A stretch of DNA of 64,000 nt, taken from assembly GCF_014982785.1 (NCBI RefSeq), contig NZ_JADCKB010000001.1:222145-286144 (forward strand). The letters run 5' to 3'. Source of the stretch: Ructibacterium gallinarum. Its GTDB lineage: Bacteria > Bacillota > Clostridia > Monoglobales > Monoglobaceae. Position numbers and translations under genes: made by a program. The notes beneath the pieces were generated by a model. The model saw nothing but the letters and a program-made list of their open reading frames with translations. It had not been told where the DNA came from and did not search any database. Below are positions 1-8,695 of this stretch, piece after piece (position 1 is the stretch's first letter; every line of letters begins with the position of its first letter).

Positions 1-128
1 AAAAGCAATGTCGATTTGTTTTATCAAATAAATTAATTTCCCAACATATTTTCCTAAAGAACGCCGAATTCTTCCATACATATCCCTCTTTGGTTTATTA
101 TGATTGTAAAAAAATTTTAAAAAAGCAC

Positions 129-186
129 TTGACAAAATCGAAAATTAGATTTATACTAAAATAGTAATGATTATTATTATTATTTA
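129..186 (+). promoter_or_regulatory. Promoter and PerR-box-like operator for perR-rbr
   Basis: A TTGACA -35 box (129-134) and a TATACT -10 box (152-157) are separated by 17 bases. Just downstream, an AT-rich stretch (163-186) built from TAATGATTATTATTAT resembles the PerR/Fur-box consensus of TTATAAT half-sites. Its position over the transcription start suggests that the regulator represses its own operon. The promoter is read directly from the sequence; the operator is inferred. Confidence 0.7.
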
Positions 187-199
187 GAGGCGGGGTTTT

Positions 200-610
200 A
201 TGCAACCAACAGGCATAACAAAAAACAGCAAACAGCGTAGTGCCATTTTACTGCTTTTACAAAATACCAAAAGACACCCAACCGCCGATTGGATCTATGC
301 AGAAGTACGGAAAGAACTTCCAAACATCAGTCTGGGAACGGTATATCGGAATTTGGCTTATTTGACAGAACAAGGCTTGATTCAGCGGTTGGATGTAGGC
401 GAAGGAATGGATCGATTTGACGGCAATGTTGCACCTCACTATCATTTGTTTTGTGAACACTGCAAAAGGCTTTTGGATTTGGATCTTCCCTATAATGCGG
501 AACTGAATAAAAAAGCAGGAACGGCATATTCAGGTAGGATTTTGTGGCACAGCTTAGTTTTTCATGGAATATGTCATATTTGCAGCAAATCTGAAAAGGA
601 AAAAGAATAA
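200..610 (+). CDS. perR: Fur-family peroxide-sensing repressor, PerR-like
   Basis: Dimeric metal-dependent repressor of 136 residues, the usual size for the family. A winged helix spans about residues 10-75 and a metal/dimerisation domain follows. Two CxxC pairs (C85/C88 and C125/C128) form the structural zinc site. His26, Asp74, His80, His82 and Asp93 fall where PerR binds its sensing iron; an Asp in the RFD motif, rather than the Glu typical of Fur, favours PerR. The start follows a GAGGCGGG ribosome site. The next gene, 30 bases on, encodes a reverse rubrerythrin, the classic PerR target in clostridia, so the pair is probably a peroxide-inducible operon repressed by this protein. Fur or Zur functions cannot be fully excluded. 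Confidence 0.85.
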   Translation: MQPTGITKNSKQRSAILLLLQNTKRHPTADWIYAEVRKELPNISLGTVYRNLAYLTEQGLIQRLDVGEGMDRFDGNVAPHYHLFCEHCKRLLDLDLPYNAELNKKAGTAYSGRILWHSLVFHGICHICSKSEKEKE

Positions 611-640
611 AAATTATTTATATTTTGGAGGTAATGAAAA

Positions 641-1183
641 ATGAAAAAATGGGTATGTACTGTATGTGGTTATGTATATGAAGGAGAAAATCCCCCGGAG
701 GCTTGTCCGCAGTGTAAGGCTCCTGCATCCAAATTTAAAGAGCAAAGCGGAGAAGTTACCTGGGCTTGTGAACATGAAATTGGTGTTGCAAAGGATGTAG
801 ATCCCAGAGTAGTAGAAGGATTGCGCGAGAATTTTACTGGCGAATGTACAGAAGTAGGAATGTATCTTGCAATGGCTCGTCAGGCGATCAGAGAAGGCTA
901 TCCGGAAATTGGTGCATTTTACCAGCAAGCCGCATTTGAAGAAGCAGAGCATGCGGCAAAATTTGCTGAACTCTTAGGCGAAGTGGTATACGCAGACACC
1001 AAGAAAAACCTGCAGCTGAGAATGGAAGCGGAAAACGGCGCTACTGCCGGCAAATTTGAGCTTGCAAAGCTGGCAAAACAATTAAACTATGACGCCATTC
1101 ATGATACCGTTCACGAAATGGCCAAGGATGAAGCGCGGCACGGTAAAGGCTTCGAGGGACTTTTAAAGAGATATTTTGGTTAA
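641..1183 (+). CDS. rbr: Reverse rubrerythrin (NADH-peroxidase component)
   Basis: Cytosolic non-haem iron protein that reduces hydrogen peroxide (and oxygen) to water using electrons passed from NADH through a rubredoxin reductase. At 180 residues it has the domain order of the clostridial reverse rubrerythrins: an N-terminal rubredoxin with C6xxC9 and C22xxC25, then a four-helix ferritin-like diiron domain. Diiron ligands are visible in EEAEH (100-104) and DEARH (163-167). Classical rubrerythrins have the opposite order. The gene follows perR closely and has a strong GGAGG site, so it is probably derepressed by peroxide or oxygen. The domain reading is secure; the exact electron donor is not shown here. 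Confidence 0.92.
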   Translation: MKKWVCTVCGYVYEGENPPEACPQCKAPASKFKEQSGEVTWACEHEIGVAKDVDPRVVEGLRENFTGECTEVGMYLAMARQAIREGYPEIGAFYQQAAFEEAEHAAKFAELLGEVVYADTKKNLQLRMEAENGATAGKFELAKLAKQLNYDAIHDTVHEMAKDEARHGKGFEGLLKRYFG

Positions 1184-1256
1184 TCTAAATATAACTAAAT
1201 ACGAATAGATATACTCTGAAAATGACTTAAAATAAGGCTTTATGATACTTGGTCTT

Positions 1257-1296
1257 GAAACACGATTAGTAAATTTTCGCTAATCGTGTTTTTTTA
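1257..1296 (+). terminator. Intrinsic terminator of the perR-rbr operon
   Basis: A hairpin with arms CACGATTAG (1261-1269) and CTAATCGTG (1280-1288) is followed by a run of seven T residues. It lies about 75 bases past the rubrerythrin stop codon. Confidence 0.85.
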
Positions 1297-1524
1297 TATT
1301 TTTCTGTATTTTCTTGTTTCGTGGGAAATCCGTGGGAAAAGCCATCGAAATTGACCGTGTTTTAGATTTTTCCCACGAAAACCCCTGAAACCCCAGTGTT
1401 TATGCGGCTTTGATGGGTGTCAAAATGTTTTTTTCGTGGGAAAAAATTTTTCTATCAAAACTTAAGATCTCTGCTGCTAATTTGATAAAATTATTTATAA
1501 AGACCATGTATAGGAGGTCTTACT
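1297..1524. other. Non-coding stretch with repeated CGTGGGAAA motifs
   Basis: No gene is visible. The motif CGTGGGAAA, or its complement TTTCCCACG, occurs four times (near 1320, 1332, 1370 and 1434), in both orientations. It lies directly upstream of a truncated integrase, so it may be leftover attachment or arm-binding sequence of an integrated element. That role is inferred from position only. Confidence 0.35.
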
Positions 1525-1677
1525 ATGATAGGAAGTGTACGAAAAAAAGGTGCTACATGGTCATATAGAATTGATTTGGGGGTCATTAATCAAATAGAAT
1601 GTAGTGGATACAAAACAAAAAAAGAAGCTACCACTGCTATGCATGAGGCTATATATAATTATACCGGTGGACCATAG
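1525..1677 (+). pseudogene. Truncated tyrosine-recombinase (integrase) N-terminus
   Basis: A 50-codon ORF with a good AGGAGG site encodes MIGSVRKKGATWSYRI and then KTKKEATTAMHEA. This is the pattern of the N-terminal arm-DNA-binding domain of Tn916- or phage-type integrases (strand-rich, with a closing KKEA helix). The reading frame ends where an IS3-family end begins (TGGACC at 1668), so the catalytic core has been lost. It is taken as a relic of an integrated element interrupted by an insertion sequence. Confidence 0.65.
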
Positions 1678-2290
1678 TCAAAAAGTGGACAAAGGAATGA
1701 GAAAAATAAGTAAGGCACAACCCAGGCATGCTCGGAGAACAAAAGTGCAACCTGATTAGAAGTAAGCATGCCAAGTGAGCCACGAGGGCGTCCGGAATTG
1801 TAGACGCCCTCAATATATTCAAAAACAGGGAGCTGGAGCTCCTATAGAGAATGGTATGTTCTATGGTTTATTGCTTCTTTCTTAAGATACTTAAAGAAAC
1901 ATTCACAGCAGGCATTATCAAAAGAAAAGCCCTTTTTAGAAAAGGATTGCACAACGTCCAGAGAATCCAGAAGCTGTCGGAAAGCAAAAGCAGTATACTG
2001 ACTTCCCCGGTAGTCAGCATAAATATGCAGGATCAAAGAAGCAATGTGTTGATTCTCCTTTACACGGGGAGCAGAGGCGGTGGAGAAACGCTTATAGTAA
2101 GTACTTCTGTTAACCTGCAGAACCCGGCAAAGCATTTTTATGCTATGCTGGAACCGAAGCTTATGAACAGCGTCTAGTCGTTGTACGAATGTGGCGTAAA
2201 GATGGCAATCGCTTTTTTAAAATTGTTTGCAGCCATATGATCTCTCTTTTATTCTATCATATATTCCGTCTTTGTATCTACTTTTTTAGC
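1668..2290 (-). mobile_element. IS3-family insertion sequence remnant
   Basis: The low-coordinate end begins TGGACCATAGTCAAAAAGTGG, a typical terminal repeat for this group. The minus strand carries a broken orfB. The second end is not clear; the AT-rich stretch near 2270-2290 contains a weak match only. The element is decayed: it has an internal deletion, a stop codon and frame breaks. Confidence 0.7.
1700..2200 (-). pseudogene. IS3-family transposase orfB, internally deleted
   Basis: The minus-strand frame 1842-2135 reads through the orfB N-terminal helix region (LCRVLQVNRSTYYKR) and then jumps directly to the C-terminal half of the DDE integrase core (RGSQYTAFAFRQLL, QSFSKKGFSFDNA). Roughly the middle hundred residues, including the first catalytic Asp, are missing. 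Downstream of 1842 a TAG interrupts the frame, after which the typical IS3 tail (EYIEGVYNSGRPRGSLG) resumes. Upstream, the frame shifts again near 2165-2200. It cannot encode an active transposase. Confidence 0.8.
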
Positions 2291-2339
2291 GTTGATCCTC
2301 CTTTTCTAATACCATATTGAGAAAACAAACTTTTTACTA

Positions 2340-4466
2340 TTATTCAGCATATCCATTATTCTCAAGCCATGATTCAATCTGGCTGTCAGTGGTTGAATTC
2401 GTTCCGCGGAATCCTTCTGTAACTGTGCTGTCCGGGCACAATTCACGGATTTTAGAAAGACTGCCGCTGATGCCGGTAGAACCGCTGGTACAAAACGGCA
2501 TAATAGTTTTGCCTGACAGGTCATAATTTTCAAGAAACGTTCTTACCGCCGGCGGACACTGTCCCCACCAGATAGGATATCCCAATACAATTGTGTCGTA
2601 TTGTTCTATATCAACCGAAAGCGGCTGAATCTGCGGACGTGCGTCCGTATCCAGCTCCTGATTCGCGCGGCAGTCAGAATCATTATAATTCAAATCTTCA
2701 CTTGTATAAGGCTCTACCGGTATAATTTCAGCAATATCTCCATTTGTAACACCCTGCAGCTTTTCAGCCAGCGATTCCGTATTGCCTGTTGCGGAAAAAT
2801 ATACGATAAGTGTTTTGTTTTCTTCTGCTTCATTTTCATCCGCAGTGCTTTCCGGCTCTGTTATACTTTCCTCAGCAAGTGTGGTTTTTGTAATTGTTAC
2901 TGTTTCGGTTTCCTGTGTCCAATCTACATTAAATTTAAAGCTTTCAGCAATAAAACGTATCGGCAGCATTGTCCGGTCATTGATAATAGCCGGAGCTGTA
3001 TCAAGCGTTACCGGTTCTTCGTTTAAATATGCCGTAGTGCTGTCTATTGTAAGGACAATCGTATCCTGTTCGTAAGTTAATGTTACTTCACGAGTTTCAT
3101 CATTCCATGCAACAGTACCTCCGATTTCTTCCACAATGGCGCGTACCGGAAGCAATGTTCTGTCATTTACAATAACAGGAACAGTACCATCTGCATCAAT
3201 ACCTTTTTCTGCTCCGTTTATTGTCATTGTCGGATTTCCGATCTGCATTGTAATAGTAATACTTTCTGCATTTTCCAATGCTGAATTAACGGCATTTACT
3301 ATATTGAGCGTTCTTGGGAAACCATTATATGGCGTACACAAATATATAGCCGCAAGCATCATATCCGCTGTATTTCCCGCTGATAAATTTTCTGCAACAA
3401 CAACCGGAACGTCAGTTTCTCTTCCGCCCTCTGCGCCAAGCAGTATAAGATCAACAAGACTTTGCGCCTGTTCATTGTCTGATGTGACAGCCGCTGTCTG
3501 ATCAATATAAGCGTTTACTGCATCAAGAACGATTTTTTGCATTTGCGCGTCCAGATTTGCGTCTATATATCCGTCGGCATCATCGGTCTGATAATGTATC
3601 ATTGTATCTGTTAGCTCCTGAGAATCAGTTGTGTATTCTTCTATATCGATCGCTTCTGCTGCTGTCGGTTCCACAACGCCCTCTGATGGTTCCTGTGTGC
3701 TTTCATTTATGGCTTTTAACGCTTCAACTGTCTTTTCCTCACCATTATATTCTTCATTTACCAAAAGAGCAGCGCGGAGCATATCCTTTGAATGACCTAC
3801 ATTCAGATTTCCTGTTATATGCGACGCTACCTGGCTTAAACAAGTGCCGTTTGCAGCAATGGTGCAGAATGTGAGAAACTCTCTTGTGTTAAGAGATAAA
3901 CCTGCGCGGTTATAGAAATCACCAAAGCATATTCCGGAAAGATACAAGGTCTGCAGTTTCTGACTTTGTGACATATCATCAGTGATGGTACCGATAGACG
4001 GTCCGAAAATATGTCTTTGAGCGGCTAATCCATCATCATAGCGTGTTTCCTCATCGGACGTTATACGGCTTTCTGACGGCAGTTCTATATCAAGAGCGGT
4101 AAGAGCCGCATCTGCTGCGTCCATTGCCTTTATTGCTCTTGTATATCCGCAGTATGGCGCAGATTGATAAATGGCTTCTTTTATCTGTACCGCAGTTAAA
4201 CCGTCGCTGATTGATTTTTCTACAGCTTCGGCTATCTGGTCATAGTTTTGATTTGCCGTAAGAGTTACAAGGATTGACATATCCTGCAAAGCTACATCAA
4301 GATTTTCGTTTATAAATTCTTCTCGATCACCGTCTGTCATTTGCGTCAGCTCCTGTCTTATAATCGTTTCATCCGCCGAATAAAATTCATCACTTACTGC
4401 AAATACATTTGTAAGCGAACTTGCCGTAACTATGCCGGAAAGTAAAATAGATATTAGTTTTTTCAT
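2340..4466 (-). CDS. Exported CMD-like / amine-oxidase-stalk / flavodoxin fusion
   Basis: A secreted three-part protein of 708 residues. A signal peptide (1-24) is followed by three carboxymuconolactone-decarboxylase-like half repeats (about 35-130, 165-260 and 300-380). Next comes a copper-amine-oxidase N-terminal stalk pair (about 385-520, with NDRTLLPVRAIVEEIGG and NDRTMLPIRFIAESF). A flavodoxin domain closes the protein (550-708: YFSATGNT phosphate loop, GYPIWWG, PFCTSGSTG). The start was set at the ATG after AAGGAGG rather than nine codons upstream. It ends an eight-gene operon, 19 bases after the previous gene. CMD proteins are usually peroxide- or quinone-related oxidoreductases and flavodoxins bind FMN, so an extracytoplasmic flavin redox role is inferred. 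The substrate is unknown. Confidence 0.75.
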   Translation of the reverse strand: MKKLISILLSGIVTASSLTNVFAVSDEFYSADETIIRQELTQMTDGDREEFINENLDVALQDMSILVTLTANQNYDQIAEAVEKSISDGLTAVQIKEAIYQSAPYCGYTRAIKAMDAADAALTALDIELPSESRITSDEETRYDDGLAAQRHIFGPSIGTITDDMSQSQKLQTLYLSGICFGDFYNRAGLSLNTREFLTFCTIAANGTCLSQVASHITGNLNVGHSKDMLRAALLVNEEYNGEEKTVEALKAINESTQEPSEGVVEPTAAEAIDIEEYTTDSQELTDTMIHYQTDDADGYIDANLDAQMQKIVLDAVNAYIDQTAAVTSDNEQAQSLVDLILLGAEGGRETDVPVVVAENLSAGNTADMMLAAIYLCTPYNGFPRTLNIVNAVNSALENAESITITMQIGNPTMTINGAEKGIDADGTVPVIVNDRTLLPVRAIVEEIGGTVAWNDETREVTLTYEQDTIVLTIDSTTAYLNEEPVTLDTAPAIINDRTMLPIRFIAESFKFNVDWTQETETVTITKTTLAEESITEPESTADENEAEENKTLIVYFSATGNTESLAEKLQGVTNGDIAEIIPVEPYTSEDLNYNDSDCRANQELDTDARPQIQPLSVDIEQYDTIVLGYPIWWGQCPPAVRTFLENYDLSGKTIMPFCTSGSTGISGSLSKIRELCPDSTVTEGFRGTNSTTDSQIESWLENNGYAE

Positions 4467-4485
4467 GTTAAAATCCTCCTTAGAT

Positions 4486-6273
4486 TTATTCAATCACTTC
4501 ATTTGCCCTTAACCAATCTTCAATTTCCTCTCTGTCATAAGAAGAATAAGTAACTGCTAAGCCTTCTTTTATAACGCTGTCCGGCTCAAGCTTTGCAATC
4601 ATGCTGATGCCTTGCCCGAAACGTCCTCCGCCCATAGAGCAGAAAGGAATGATTGTTTTTCCAGACAAGTCATAATGATCTAAAAAGCTGCTGACAGGAG
4701 CGGGTATGGATGCCCACCAGTTACAATAGCCGAGTAAGATGGTATCATATTGATTAATATCAAGACCGGCATCTTCAAGATATGTTTTTAGGTTCGGCAG
4801 CTCACCGCTGCGAAGCTCGTCAAGAGCCTCTCCGTACAGAGCTGTTCCGTTATGCGATGAAGAATAAGGCGTTTCTCGTTCGATCCTGAATATATCGGCT
4901 CCCGATATGTCAGCAATAATTTTTGCAAGCCCGTCTGTATTGCCTGTCTGCGAGAAGTAGGCAATTAAGGTTTTTCCTGTTGACTGTTCAGCGCTTACGC
5001 CATAAACACTTTTAACTTCTCCCGTTGAACCGTCTGCGTTTCTTGCAACCCTCATACCGATGCTGTAAAGTGGAACATCTGCCGGATAAGCGCTGCGATA
5101 GGCTGAACGAATGTGTTTCGGAAAATCGTTCCATCCGCCTCCGCGCGCTACTTTATAGCTCCCGCTTTCAGGACCGGTAGGATTTTCAGCCGCGTTTGTA
5201 TCGTATTCTCCATACCAATCCCAAACCCATTCGGCAACATTTCCATGCATATTGTACAGTCCGAAATGATTGGCGTTATAGCTGTCAACATCAACCGTTT
5301 TTCCCAAATATCCGTTTACCCAGCTTCCGCTGGCGTCGTTGTTATAACCGTAAGCATTGTAGCAATTCGCGTCTTCGTCGTAAACGTAGTCACCAAAGGA
5401 GAATGGTGTTTGGGTATTTGCACGACACGCATATTCCCACTCTGCTTCTGTGGGAAGTCTGTATCCATTTGCGCTTTTGTCCCAGGAAACAGTCTGCCCG
5501 TCAATAGTATAGACCGGATCAAGTCCGTATTTTTCACTTAAAGCATTGCAAAAACAAATCGCATCATACCATGTAATATTTTCTACAGGTAAATTTTCTC
5601 CAACGTTTTCACTTGGATTGCTGCCCATGATTTCCTGATATTCTTTCTGTGTCAGTTCTGTTTTGGCTAAATAAAAGCTGTCAACACTCACTGTATGTTC
5701 CTTTTCATCTGACACGCGCTCTGCTTCGGAAGGATCGCTTCCCATATTAAATGTGCCTCCGCTAATCAGTAACATATTATCATCCTCTATCTGTTCCGGC
5801 TTTGTATTATCTTCTTTTATTATAGTGATCGTTTGCGTTTCTCCTGCCCATTCCACGTCAAAATGAAATCCTTCCGCTATAAACCGGATAGGCAGCATAG
5901 TGCGGTCATTTATAGATACCGGAACCACATCAAGTGTTTGCGCCTCATCATTCAGATACGCTGTACTGCTGTTGAGCGTCAAACGAATCTCATCATCACC
6001 ATAAGTCAATGTCGCCGTTTGAGTCGCTTCGTCCCAGGCAACCGTTCCGCCTATTTCCTCTACAATTGCCCTTACAGGAACCAATGTTCTGTCGTCTGTA
6101 ATGATAGGGACTGTTCCCCTGCCCGGGTCAATTTCTTTTTCTGTGCCGTTAGCGATCATCATGGGATTATTGATCTGTAAAATAATTTCCTCAGTATCTG
6201 CCGCGTATCCAGGCGTCAGTTGTGCTAACAAAACCATACAGACGGTTAAAAACAATGATATTGTTTTTTTCAT
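4486..6273 (-). CDS. Exported stalk / FGE-like / flavodoxin fusion
   Basis: A 595-residue exported protein. It has a signal peptide (1-24), paired amine-oxidase stalk motifs (28-155), a formylglycine-generating-enzyme (SUMF1/EgtB/PvdO) fold (about 165-405; GGTFNMGS, YRLPTEAEWEYACRA, NMHGNVAEWVWDWYG) and a C-terminal flavodoxin domain (430-595; YFSQTGNT, GYCNWWA). In true FGE the segment after the GG(S/G)W motif carries two catalytic cysteines. Here it reads GGGWNDFPKHIRSAYR, with no cysteine, so it should not make formylglycine. The start has an AAGGAGG site. The neighbours in the same operon carry the same module in different orders. The function is unknown and a surface redox role is inferred. 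Confidence 0.75.
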   Translation of the reverse strand: MKKTISLFLTVCMVLLAQLTPGYAADTEEIILQINNPMMIANGTEKEIDPGRGTVPIITDDRTLVPVRAIVEEIGGTVAWDEATQTATLTYGDDEIRLTLNSSTAYLNDEAQTLDVVPVSINDRTMLPIRFIAEGFHFDVEWAGETQTITIIKEDNTKPEQIEDDNMLLISGGTFNMGSDPSEAERVSDEKEHTVSVDSFYLAKTELTQKEYQEIMGSNPSENVGENLPVENITWYDAICFCNALSEKYGLDPVYTIDGQTVSWDKSANGYRLPTEAEWEYACRANTQTPFSFGDYVYDEDANCYNAYGYNNDASGSWVNGYLGKTVDVDSYNANHFGLYNMHGNVAEWVWDWYGEYDTNAAENPTGPESGSYKVARGGGWNDFPKHIRSAYRSAYPADVPLYSIGMRVARNADGSTGEVKSVYGVSAEQSTGKTLIAYFSQTGNTDGLAKIIADISGADIFRIERETPYSSSHNGTALYGEALDELRSGELPNLKTYLEDAGLDINQYDTILLGYCNWWASIPAPVSSFLDHYDLSGKTIIPFCSMGGGRFGQGISMIAKLEPDSVIKEGLAVTYSSYDREEIEDWLRANEVIE

Positions 6274-6303
6274 TTGCTTATCCTCCTTATCTTTTCTATA
6301 TTT

Positions 6304-6777
6304 TTAAATAACAACATTTAACCAGTTTGCTATTTCCGCATCAGAAACATGATTCAGTATTCTTCCGGGTTTCCAGTTTGCGTCTTTGCAAAGTCGCTTT
6401 AACACATCAGCGGTTTTTCCCATACCACTGCCTCCGGAAGTAGCGAAAGGGATCAGCGTTTTCCCTGAAAAGTCGTAACTTTCCAAAAAAGTGTTGATAA
6501 TGGTCGGCGCTACATACCACCAAATCGGAAACCCAATAAATACGGTGTCGTATTCTTCCATATTGGATACTGTTTCTGCAATCTCAGGCCGGGAATCCGG
6601 ATTATTCATCTCAACCGAACTGCGGCTTTTTTTGTTTGTCCAGTCAAGGTCAGAGGGGGTATAGGCAACTGCGGGCTTTATTTCAAATAAATCCGCATTT
6701 GCCGCACTTGCTAACCGTTTTGCGGTGTTTTTTGTGGTTCCGCTTGCAGAAAAATATGCAACTAATATTTTATTCAT
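6304..6777 (-). CDS. Flavodoxin (short-chain, NAD(P)H-independent electron carrier)
   Basis: A stand-alone 157-residue flavodoxin with the FMN phosphate loop YFSASGTT, the aromatic loop GFPIWWY and the PFATSGGSG loop. It has no signal peptide, unlike its operon partners, so it is probably the cytosolic member. The start was put at the second in-frame ATG of ATGAAAATG, nine bases after GGAGG, giving an 8-base overlap with the cupin gene upstream and implying coupled translation. It would shuttle one or two electrons between redox partners; the partners cannot be named from sequence. Confidence 0.82.
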   Translation of the reverse strand: MNKILVAYFSASGTTKNTAKRLASAANADLFEIKPAVAYTPSDLDWTNKKSRSSVEMNNPDSRPEIAETVSNMEEYDTVFIGFPIWWYVAPTIINTFLESYDFSGKTLIPFATSGGSGMGKTADVLKRLCKDANWKPGRILNHVSDAEIANWLNVVI

Positions 6778-7261
6778 TTTCATTTTCCTCCAATTTGTTA
6801 TATTTTTCATCGCTTACGGGTTCACACCACTCATTGGAAGTGCTTTCTCCGGGAACCTCTATCGCGATATGTGAAAACCAGCTGTCTTTTTTTGCCCCGT
6901 GCCAGTGCTTTATTTCAGGCGGGATGGTAATTACCATTCCGGCATGAAGAGAAACGGGCTTTTTATTTTCTTCCTGATACCAGCCTTCGCCGGCAGTGCA
7001 GATTAGAATCTGTCCGCCGCCTTTTTTTGCATGGTGAATATGCCAGTTATTGCGGCAGCCAGGTTCAAAGGTTACGTTTGCAAGAAAAACCGAGGTTTCC
7101 TTTGGATTGGTTAAAGGATTCAGATAAGAATTACCAACAAAATATTTTGCGTATGCTTCGTTTAAATCACCTTTTCCAAATATATTTTCTTTTTCAAATT
7201 CCTTAAAAGACAAATGTTTTATACCATTTTCTGCCTTTCTATTTAATATTGTTCTTCTCAA
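6770..7261 (-). CDS. Cupin-domain protein
   Basis: A small cupin of about 163 residues. The metal-site pattern is visible as [15 protein letters not shown] followed by a second half motif with [11 protein letters not shown]. The proposed TTG start overlaps the preceding gene by 23 bases. Other starts are possible because no strong ribosome site decides it. Cupins of this type (often annotated carboxymuconolactone decarboxylase-associated) are frequent partners of flavodoxin, aldo-keto reductase and CMD genes in clostridia. A cytosolic metal-dependent isomerase or oxygenase-like role is possible, but the reaction is not known. Confidence 0.75.
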   Translation of the reverse strand: MRRTILNRKAENGIKHLSFKEFEKENIFGKGDLNEAYAKYFVGNSYLNPLTNPKETSVFLANVTFEPGCRNNWHIHHAKKGGGQILICTAGEGWYQEENKKPVSLHAGMVITIPPEIKHWHGAKKDSWFSHIAIEVPGESTSNEWCEPVSDEKYNKLEENENE

Positions 7262-8684
7262 GCCAGTCTGTAATATCTTCCGAAAGCTGAGAACCTCCGG
7301 AATAGTGAATTGACAGCGCTTCTCCCATTACAGCATTGGGGACCAGTTTGGATATTGCGGTTAAGCTTTGTCCGAAACGTCCGCCGCCATGTGAACAAAA
7401 TGGGATAATCGTCTTACCCGTAAAATCATATTCTTCAAGGAAAGATGCAACAGGCATTGGTATTGATGCCCACCAGTTCGGGTATCCGAGCATAACGGTG
7501 TCATACTCATCCATATTTTCCACATGACTTGCAAGCTCCGGTCGTGCTTGCTCATTTTGATCCTGCTGTGCCTGGTCCAGGACGGTGTTGTAATCGCTGG
7601 AATATGGATTTACCATTGTGATTTCAAACAAATCCGCTCCGGTCTGACGCTGAATCTCTTCGGCAGCACCTTTTGTATTACCGCTCCAGGAGAAATAGGC
7701 GATAAGCATTTTTCCTCCATCACTGCCGCCGGGAACCTGGGTGGAAGTACCGGATATACTTCCGGCTCCTGCCGCCGCATTCAGAACCAAACGGATACCG
7801 ATATTAAAGCTTGCTTTGGTTTGTTCCATTGTAGCTCTGTAGGCTGAACGCATATTCTTGGCAAAGTCATTCCATCCGCCGCCGCGATAAACCCTTAGCG
7901 TTCCCGATTCAGGCCCATAAGGATCGGTTTGTGCATCTTTGGGATATTCTCCGTAATAATCCCAAACCCATTCTGATACGTTTCCGTGCATATTGTAAAG
8001 TCCATAAGGATTTTCAGAAAAGCTGTCCACTGCTACTGTTGTTTGGCGGTATTCTCCCGGCTGTACTTGTAAATTGCCTTGAGAAAAATAGTTATCTTCT
8101 ATTTCATACGGATAATGTCCGTAATAATTTGCATCGTCTGCACTTGGTGAATTTTCCATGTAAAACGGGGTAGAGGTGCCAGCACGGCAAGCATACTCCC
8201 ATTCAGCTTCGGTAGGCAGTCGGTATCCGTTTGCGCTTCTATCCCATGAAACAGTCTGACCATCCACTGTATAAGCCGGCGTTAAGCCTTCTTTTTCGCT
8301 TTGGGCATTGCAATAAATAATAGCGTCCATCCATGAAATTGTTTCAACTGGCAAATCCTCACCTTGAAAATTACTTGGATTTGTCCCCATAATTTCTTCG
8401 TATTCTTTTTGTGTCAGCTCATATTTGCTCATATAGAAGTCACTTACCGTTACTTCGTGTAATGTTTCATCTTCACTGCGCCATGCTTCAGATTCCGGAC
8501 TGCCCATTTGAAATGATCCGCCTTTTATGAGAACAAAATCATCTGAAATATTTCTGCTGTCTTGATTTGTAACCATATCAGCTGTTTGATTTGCGGGGTC
8601 TCCATCCGGAGCTTGCTCTGTGCCGCACGCGGCAAGCACAAATATAAGAAGCAGGGATAACATGAAAGATATATATTTTTTCAT
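7239..8684 (-). CDS. FGE-like / flavodoxin lipoprotein
   Basis: A 481-residue lipoprotein with a signal peptide ending in LAAC (Cys20). It has an FGE/SUMF1-like domain (about 48-300; GGSFQMGSPESEAW, YRLPTEAEWEYACRAG, NMHGNVSEWVWDYYG) and a flavodoxin domain (325-481; YFSWSGNT, GYPNWWA, PFCSHGGGRFG). As in its neighbour, the position of the FGE catalytic cysteines is occupied by other residues (GGGWNDFAKNMRSAYR), so classical sulfatase activation is unlikely. The ATG follows AGGAGGTTGTTTC; the upstream 14 codons are rejected. The lipid anchor places both domains outside the membrane. An extracytoplasmic flavoprotein scaffold is inferred. Confidence 0.77.
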   Translation of the reverse strand: MKKYISFMLSLLLIFVLAACGTEQAPDGDPANQTADMVTNQDSRNISDDFVLIKGGSFQMGSPESEAWRSEDETLHEVTVSDFYMSKYELTQKEYEEIMGTNPSNFQGEDLPVETISWMDAIIYCNAQSEKEGLTPAYTVDGQTVSWDRSANGYRLPTEAEWEYACRAGTSTPFYMENSPSADDANYYGHYPYEIEDNYFSQGNLQVQPGEYRQTTVAVDSFSENPYGLYNMHGNVSEWVWDYYGEYPKDAQTDPYGPESGTLRVYRGGGWNDFAKNMRSAYRATMEQTKASFNIGIRLVLNAAAGAGSISGTSTQVPGGSDGGKMLIAYFSWSGNTKGAAEEIQRQTGADLFEITMVNPYSSDYNTVLDQAQQDQNEQARPELASHVENMDEYDTVMLGYPNWWASIPMPVASFLEEYDFTGKTIIPFCSHGGGRFGQSLTAISKLVPNAVMGEALSIHYSGGSQLSEDITDWLEKNNIK

Positions 8685-8695
8685 GAAACAACCTC

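Noticed and set aside
1320..1445. CGTGGGAAA repeats as a CRISPR array
   Set aside because: The repeats are only about nine bases long, irregularly spaced and in both orientations.
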